From positions 46,157-110,156 of the forward strand of contig CAPAOL010000004.1 of NCBI GenBank assembly GCA_948579315.1: DNA of 64,000 nt, in the 5' to 3' direction. Position 1 is the stretch's first letter, and every line of letters begins with the position of its first letter. Below the pieces are notes generated by a model, which saw nothing but the letters and a program-made list of their open reading frames with translations, did not search any database and was not told where the DNA came from. Shown piece by piece: positions 59,924 through 64,000 of this stretch. The position numbers were made by a program, and so were the translations under genes. The DNA is from an uncultured Phocaeicola sp. (GTDB lineage: Bacteria > Bacteroidota > Bacteroidia > Bacteroidales > Bacteroidaceae).

Positions 59924-60652
59924 TTATGTATAGATTCCTCCATTGATGGAAATTACTTCTCCGGTGATATAGGAGGCTTGTTCCGATGCCAGGAAGCCTA
60001 CCAGTGCGGCTACTTCTCCGGGTTCGCCGAACCGTCCTGCCGGTATCTGTTTTTTCCATTCATTTTCATCAATGCCGTTGGTCATATCCGTGCGGATAAA
60101 TCCCGGTGCTACGGCGTTCACCGTCACGTGTTTTCTGGCCACTTCCTGTGCCAGTGCTTTGGTGGCGGCTATCATTCCGCCTTTGGCTGCCGAATAGTTG
60201 GTTTGTCCCGGCATTCCTTTGATACCCGACAGGGAAACGATGTTGATGATACGTCCGAATCGCTTTACCAGCATATTTTTCAGCAAGGGTTGGGTGACGT
60301 TAAAGAAACCGTTCAGGCTGATATCCAACACCCGGCTCCATTCATCCTGTTCCATCCACAGCATCAGGTTATCACGGCGTATACCGGCATTGTTCACCAG
60401 TACCTCAATGTAGGTATCGGGATGCTTCTCCATCCAGCCGTTCAGTGCGGCGTGTGTGGCTACTGCGTCTGTCACGTCAAATTTCATCAGTTCGCCGTCC
60501 GAGCCTTGTTCCCGTATCTGTTGCAGGGTGGCTTCGGCTTCCGTATCGTTGCTTTGGTAGTTTATCAGTATATGATATCCCATTTCGGCCAGTTTCAGAC
60601 ATACAGCCCGTCCGATGCCCCGGCTTCCTCCTGTTACTAATGCGTATTTCAT
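59924..60652 (-). CDS. 3-ketoacyl-ACP reductase (FabG-like, ApeQ-like role)
   Basis: The 242-residue short-chain dehydrogenase reduces the keto group after each condensation. The NADPH loop is VTGGSRGIGRAV, the NNAG motif is at residues 87-90, and the catalytic set is Ser140, Tyr153 and Lys157 in NYSAAKGG. The C-terminus GEVISINGGIYT is that of FabG. It overlaps the lyase gene by 4 bp (ATGA), tying starter formation to chain processing. Confidence 0.93.
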   Translation of the reverse strand: MKYALVTGGSRGIGRAVCLKLAEMGYHILINYQSNDTEAEATLQQIREQGSDGELMKFDVTDAVATHAALNGWMEKHPDTYIEVLVNNAGIRRDNLMLWMEQDEWSRVLDISLNGFFNVTQPLLKNMLVKRFGRIINIVSLSGIKGMPGQTNYSAAKGGMIAATKALAQEVARKHVTVNAVAPGFIRTDMTNGIDENEWKKQIPAGRFGEPGEVAALVGFLASEQASYITGEVISINGGIYT

Positions 60653-62181
60653 TTTTCTTGAAACCTCCCTTTTTTAAGATATACCATCATTCTTTCTATC
60701 TCTTTATATTTAGGCGTATCTTCCCGGAATACAGGAAAAAATGCTCGTATCTCTTTATATACTTGTTGTGACCGGGGGCTTAGCCGACCGGCTATTTCCA
60801 AACAGTCTACAGCTTGTACAATACCCATCATCAGGATAGCCATCACCTGATAAGCATTTTCTATGACTGTTTTTGCCAGTAGTGCGGAATTGGTTCCCAT
60901 GCTTACAATATCCTGATTGTCATTGTTGTTGGGGATGCTATGCACATACATCGGATTGGACAAAGTCTGGCACTCCGCTGTGGTAGAAGTCGCGGTAAAT
61001 TGTGACGCCTGCAAACCATAGTTCAATCCCAGCACTCCCATATTGACAAAGGGGGGCAGAATGCCGTTGATGCGGTCGTGAAACAAGTAATTGATCTGCC
61101 GTTCGGCAAGCATGGCCAGTTTGGTGACCGCTATTTTCAGTTTATCCATTTCAAAAGAAACGTAATCTCCGTGAAAATTACCGCCATGATACACGTTTTG
61201 CGTGTCGGGGTCCACTATCGGGTTGTCACAGGCTGAATTTATTTCGTTTATCAATACTTTTTCGGCATTGAGCAATTCATCATAAACCGGTCCTAGAATC
61301 TGTGGGATGCAGCGCAACGAATAATAGGGTTGAACCTTATGGGTGAAGATTTTCTCTTCGTGTTTTCCGTTGTAAAGTTCATTCTCTCTTTTGCGTACAC
61401 ATTGGCTGCCTTCCACCCATTGGCGCATCATGCGGGCTATCTCTTGCTGTCCTTCATGCCGTTTGGCTTCGTTCAGCGGTTCGGACATGAAATCATCGTA
61501 CGAGGCGGCAATTTCATTCATCATGACCGATGCGCCTACTGCCCAATGCATCAGTTGGCGGGCATAAATCAGGTTGACAATGCCTATACCTGTCATTACC
61601 GAAGTGCCGTTGGTCACTGAAAGCCCTTCGCGGATATGCATTTTGAAGGGTTGCAATCCGTTTTCCGCCAAAACGGATGCCGTATCTCTTTTCTTGCCTT
61701 GGTAAAAGACCTCTCCTTCTCCAATCAGGGTGAGGGCGATATGGGCAAGCTGTACCAAATCGCCACTGGCCCCTACACTGCCGTGTTCGGGTACGTATGG
61801 AGTAATCCCCCGGTTGATAAACTCGGTAATGAGCAATGCCAGTTCTTTATGTATGCCGGATTTTCCTTGCAGAAAAGTATAGAGACGCGCTATCATGGCA
61901 GCTTTGACATAGAGTTCCGGAAGGGGTTGCCCTGCTCCGGTGGCATGGCTGCGGATGATATTATACTGTAATTGTGACAAGGATTCATCTTCAATACGGT
62001 ATTGGGCCATCGGTCCAAAGCCGGTATTGATGCCATAGATGATCTTGTCGTTGGAGAATGTTTTCAGAAAATGGAAACTCTCTTCCAATTTTTGCATACA
62101 TTGGTCGGAGAGTGTCAGTGGCTCTTCTTCAAACAAAATCTTATACAGGGACGCTAAAGTTATCTTATTCTCAGCTAGCAT
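60649..62181 (-). CDS. Aromatic amino acid ammonia-lyase, probably tyrosine ammonia-lyase
   Basis: The 510-residue enzyme forms the aryl starter, most likely p-coumarate from tyrosine. The MIO cofactor triad Ala-Ser-Gly is at residues 138-140 (GSVGASGDLVQLAH), the catalytic Tyr49 in IYGINTGFGPM, and NGTSVMTGIG and NPIVDPDTQNVYHGGNFHGD follow family patterns. The specificity pair is Ser78-His79 (IIRSHATGAG), similar to histidine lyase and to what I recall of Flavobacterium flexirubin-cluster tyrosine lyases. The ATG at 62181 is used because the in-frame TTG at 62220 lies in the promoter element. It is the first gene of the cluster. Confidence 0.9.
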   Translation of the reverse strand: MLAENKITLASLYKILFEEEPLTLSDQCMQKLEESFHFLKTFSNDKIIYGINTGFGPMAQYRIEDESLSQLQYNIIRSHATGAGQPLPELYVKAAMIARLYTFLQGKSGIHKELALLITEFINRGITPYVPEHGSVGASGDLVQLAHIALTLIGEGEVFYQGKKRDTASVLAENGLQPFKMHIREGLSVTNGTSVMTGIGIVNLIYARQLMHWAVGASVMMNEIAASYDDFMSEPLNEAKRHEGQQEIARMMRQWVEGSQCVRKRENELYNGKHEEKIFTHKVQPYYSLRCIPQILGPVYDELLNAEKVLINEINSACDNPIVDPDTQNVYHGGNFHGDYVSFEMDKLKIAVTKLAMLAERQINYLFHDRINGILPPFVNMGVLGLNYGLQASQFTATSTTAECQTLSNPMYVHSIPNNNDNQDIVSMGTNSALLAKTVIENAYQVMAILMMGIVQAVDCLEIAGRLSPRSQQVYKEIRAFFPVFREDTPKYKEIERMMVYLKKGRFQEK

Positions 62182-62216
62182 TGGATTGGTGTGATAAGCA
62201 GTTTTGTATAATTTCC

Positions 62217-62225
62217 GCAAAAATA
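62217..62225 (-). promoter_or_regulatory. -7 promoter element of the aryl polyene operon
   Basis: On the minus strand this is TATTTTTGC, an exact TAnnTTTG match, 35 bp before the lyase ATG at 62181. No TTG is seen at the -33 distance, so expression may need an activator. Confidence 0.55.
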
Positions 62226-62290
62226 GTTATTTAAAAATAAGTATTACCATCCGAAGGGAGATTTTTCAGTTTTGATGGTTATCTGAAAGG

Positions 62291-62383
62291 TTCACCACAG
62301 ATTATACAAATAAACGCAGATGCTTCTTAAGTCATTGATTGTCAGGTGGGTAATCTGTGTGAATCTGTATAGTCTGTGGTGAA
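62291..62383. repeat. REP-like inverted repeat between cysS and the aryl polyene operon
   Basis: TTCACCACAGATTATACA (62291-62308) and TGTATAGTCTGTGGTGAA (62366-62383) form 18-bp arms with one mismatch around a 57-base centre. Inner copies of ATCTGTGT/GCAGAT can form a nested stem. The CACAGATT motif resembles dispersed intergenic repeats of Bacteroidales. It also sits where a terminator for cysS is expected. Confidence 0.65.
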
Positions 62384-62407
62384 AAATATAGTGTCGCTCT
62401 ATGTATC

Positions 62408-63889
62408 CTATTTATTCAGTTTCCATGTGAAACCGTCTTTGGTATCTTTCACTTCAAAGCCAAGAGCGGCCAGCTCATCACGGATTTTATCGCTTGTAGC
62501 CCAGTCTTTATTGGCTTTGGCTTTCATACGTTGTTCCAGCAGCATATCTACTACTTTGCCGTATGCCTCTTCACGTGCCTCGTTATTGGCGGCTTCTTCT
62601 TTCAGACCCAGGATTTCGTACATAAAGAGATGGAACACACTTTTCAGTTCTTCCAGATCTTCTGCGGAAATAGTGGCTTTCTTGTCCAGAACCGTATTAA
62701 TCATACGGGCGCCGTCAAACAGATGGGCAATGACAATCGGTGAGTTCAAGTCATCATTCATGGCTGTATAACACTTTTCACGCAAGTCTTTTACCCCCTC
62801 TATGCCGGTGGTTTGTGTTGCCGGAGTGATGCGTTCAAGACCTTTCACAGCTTCTGTCAGCCGTTCCAATCCTTTTTCGGCTGCTTGTAATGCTTCGTTA
62901 CTGAAGTCCACTGTACTGCGGTAATGTGCCTGAAGGATGAAGAAACGGATGGTCATGGGGCTGTAGGCTTGGGTCAGTAACTTGTGGGTACCGTGGAAGA
63001 ACTCATCCAAGTTAATGAAGTTGCCGTATGATTTTCCCATCTTCTGTCCATTAATGGTAATCATGTTGTTGTGCATCCAATAGTGAACCATGTCATCTCC
63101 TTGTGAAGCCACGCTTTGTGCGATTTCACATTCGTGGTGTGGGAAAATTAAGTCCATTCCCCCTCCGTGAATATCGAAATGCTCGCCCAGGTATTTCTTA
63201 CCCATTGCGGTACATTCACAATGCCAACCGGGGAATCCGTTACTCCACGGGCTGGGCCAGCGCATGATATGTTCGGGTTGTGCACATTTCCACAGGGCGA
63301 AATCGGCAGGATTGCGCTTCTCGCTTTGACCGTCCAGTTCGCGGGTGGTGTTTAGCACATCGTCCAGGTTGCGGCCGGACAGTTTGCCGTAATGATGGTC
63401 TTTGTTGTATTTTGCTACATCGAAATAAACGGAACCTTCACTTTCATAAGCATAGCCGTTTTTCAGAATTTCTTCTACCAGTTCTATCTGTTCAATGATA
63501 TGGCCTGATGCATGTGGCTCGATACTGGGTGGAAGTACATTCAAGGCTTCCATTGCCTTGTGGTAGCGATTGAGGTAATATTGCACTACTTCCATGGGTT
63601 CCAGTTGCTCCAGACGGGCCTTTTTGGCGATTTTATCTTCGCCTTCGTCTGCATCGTGTTCCAGATGACCGACATCGGTAATGTTACGGACATAACGTAC
63701 CTTGTATCCCAGATGGGTAAGATAACGGAACAGGATATCGAACGTGATGGCGGGGCGTGCGTGTCCTAAATGGGCATCGCCATATACGGTAGGACCGCAT
63801 ACATACATACCTACATGAGGGGCATGCAAGGGAACGAAAAGTTCCTTTTGACGGCTTAATGTATTGTAAATGGTTAGTTTATTTTCCAT
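62408..63889 (-). CDS. cysS: Cysteine-tRNA ligase
   Basis: The 493-residue cytoplasmic enzyme charges tRNA-Cys. It has the HIGH-type motif DAHLGHARPAITFD, the KMSKS-type motif GQKMGKSYGNF, and the zinc ligands of the family in MYVCGPTVYG, WHCECTAMG and FPHHECEIAQS. The C-terminal DALR-like helical domain ends in GFTWKLNK. It is a single-gene unit with its own promoter element, upstream of the aryl polyene operon on the same strand and separated from it by a palindromic repeat. Confidence 0.97.
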   Translation of the reverse strand: MENKLTIYNTLSRQKELFVPLHAPHVGMYVCGPTVYGDAHLGHARPAITFDILFRYLTHLGYKVRYVRNITDVGHLEHDADEGEDKIAKKARLEQLEPMEVVQYYLNRYHKAMEALNVLPPSIEPHASGHIIEQIELVEEILKNGYAYESEGSVYFDVAKYNKDHHYGKLSGRNLDDVLNTTRELDGQSEKRNPADFALWKCAQPEHIMRWPSPWSNGFPGWHCECTAMGKKYLGEHFDIHGGGMDLIFPHHECEIAQSVASQGDDMVHYWMHNNMITINGQKMGKSYGNFINLDEFFHGTHKLLTQAYSPMTIRFFILQAHYRSTVDFSNEALQAAEKGLERLTEAVKGLERITPATQTTGIEGVKDLREKCYTAMNDDLNSPIVIAHLFDGARMINTVLDKKATISAEDLEELKSVFHLFMYEILGLKEEAANNEAREEAYGKVVDMLLEQRMKAKANKDWATSDKIRDELAALGFEVKDTKDGFTWKLNK

Positions 63890-63908
63890 AATTCATTCTA
63901 TTAGAATT

Positions 63909-63917
63909 GCAAAGTTA
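63909..63917 (-). promoter_or_regulatory. -7 promoter element of cysS
   Basis: On the minus strand this reads TAACTTTGC, an exact match to TAnnTTTG, 19 bp before the cysS ATG at 63889. The remaining bases to the window end show no other feature. Confidence 0.55.
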
Positions 63918-64000
63918 TAAATTAAAGTGTGTATTTGGCTAATAATTACCCCAGTTCGGGATAAGATTTTGTTCATAAAAAGTTGGTAGTCTCATAAATA

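Larger units (their letters stand above)
36212..62181 (-). other. Aryl polyene type biosynthetic gene cluster
   Basis: The cluster runs on the minus strand from the aromatic lyase (62181) to the PaaK-like ligase (36212). It contains the hallmark set of aryl polyene synthesis: lyase, ketoreductase, three active-looking ketosynthases, a ketosynthase without Cys (chain length factor), two ACPs, two hotdog dehydratases, thioesterase, two acyltransferase domains, two methyltransferase domains, an MMPL exporter, a LolA-like protein and a DUF2062 glycosyltransferase. Most genes abut or overlap. Three insertions interrupt it: a KilA-N gene (50457-51487), a non-coding 0.75-kb gap (48987-49738), and a DUF4221/small-peptide pair (45811-47352). 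No DarA/DarB genes are present. Product class is inferred from gene content. Confidence 0.85.

Noticed and set aside
36212..62181. True flexirubin cluster
   Set aside because: The dialkylresorcinol genes darA and darB are absent from the window, so only the aryl polyene half is supported.
62182..62220. TTG start at 62220 for the aromatic lyase
   Set aside because: The codon lies in the probable -7 promoter element, and the ATG at 62181 gives the normal family length.

Overview
The window reads as chromosome of a gut Bacteroidales bacterium, most likely Bacteroides or Phocaeicola. The signs are two SusC/SusD pairs, a 1,357-residue hybrid two-component regulator, serine-type sulfatases, ECF sigma/FecR regulation, and promoters of the Bacteroides type (TAnnTTTG at -7) instead of strong Shine-Dalgarno signals. 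I see no tRNA, rRNA, CRISPR array or transposase.

Region 1 (1-10.4 kb): a SusC/SusD-like_2 pair with an ECF sigma/FecR pair downstream of it, a second ECF sigma gene without an anti-sigma partner, then housekeeping genes: purN on the minus strand and the acpP-fabF-rnc operon on the plus strand. Region 2 (10.4-26.5 kb): a polysaccharide utilisation locus with SusC, SusD, two serine-type sulfatases, a GH29 enzyme and a GH36 enzyme, transcribed divergently from the hybrid two-component regulator. The enzyme set points to a sulfated glycan carrying fucose-like and alpha-galactosyl residues. Region 3 (26.5-36.2 kb): pfkA, a conserved-looking operon (GH3-family adenylating enzyme, Ig-like lipoprotein, DUF3108 protein), an exported protein of unknown function, a soluble PAS/GAF histidine kinase and another exported unknown.

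Region 4 (36.2-62.2 kb): a complete aryl polyene type gene cluster, all on the minus strand. In order of transcription it holds a tyrosine/aromatic amino acid lyase (aryl starter), ketoreductase, ketosynthase, acyl carrier protein (ACP), LpxL-like acyltransferase, methyltransferase, dehydratase, thioesterase, ketosynthase with a C-terminal extension, ACP, ketosynthase, chain-length-factor-like ketosynthase, polysaccharide deacetylase, LolA-like protein, lipoprotein, second dehydratase, glycosyltransferase, an exporter-acyltransferase-methyltransferase fusion, a phytoene-desaturase-like flavoprotein, a C45 Ntn hydrolase and a PaaK-like adenylating ligase. The lyase would make p-coumarate, the ketosynthases, reductase and dehydratases would extend it into a conjugated polyene, and the acyltransferases, exporter and LolA proteins would place it in the envelope. 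No DarA/DarB dialkylresorcinol genes are present, so the product is an aryl polyene rather than a true flexirubin. cysS follows at the end of the window.

The most unusual signals are inside the aryl polyene cluster. (a) A KilA-N gene sits between a ketosynthase and a deacetylase gene, flanked by a 74-bp direct repeat with one mismatch; the repeat spans the overlapping junction of the two host genes, so both stay intact. (b) The two hotdog dehydratases each lack one half of the FabZ His/Glu catalytic pair, and the halves are complementary, which suggests an obligate heterodimer. (c) Four tandem TTCAC-N4-GTGAA palindromes stand at exactly 22-bp spacing in a 0.75-kb non-coding gap. (d) A small four-cysteine exported peptide and its DUF4221-like lipoprotein partner are embedded in the cluster, with a strong hairpin between them.
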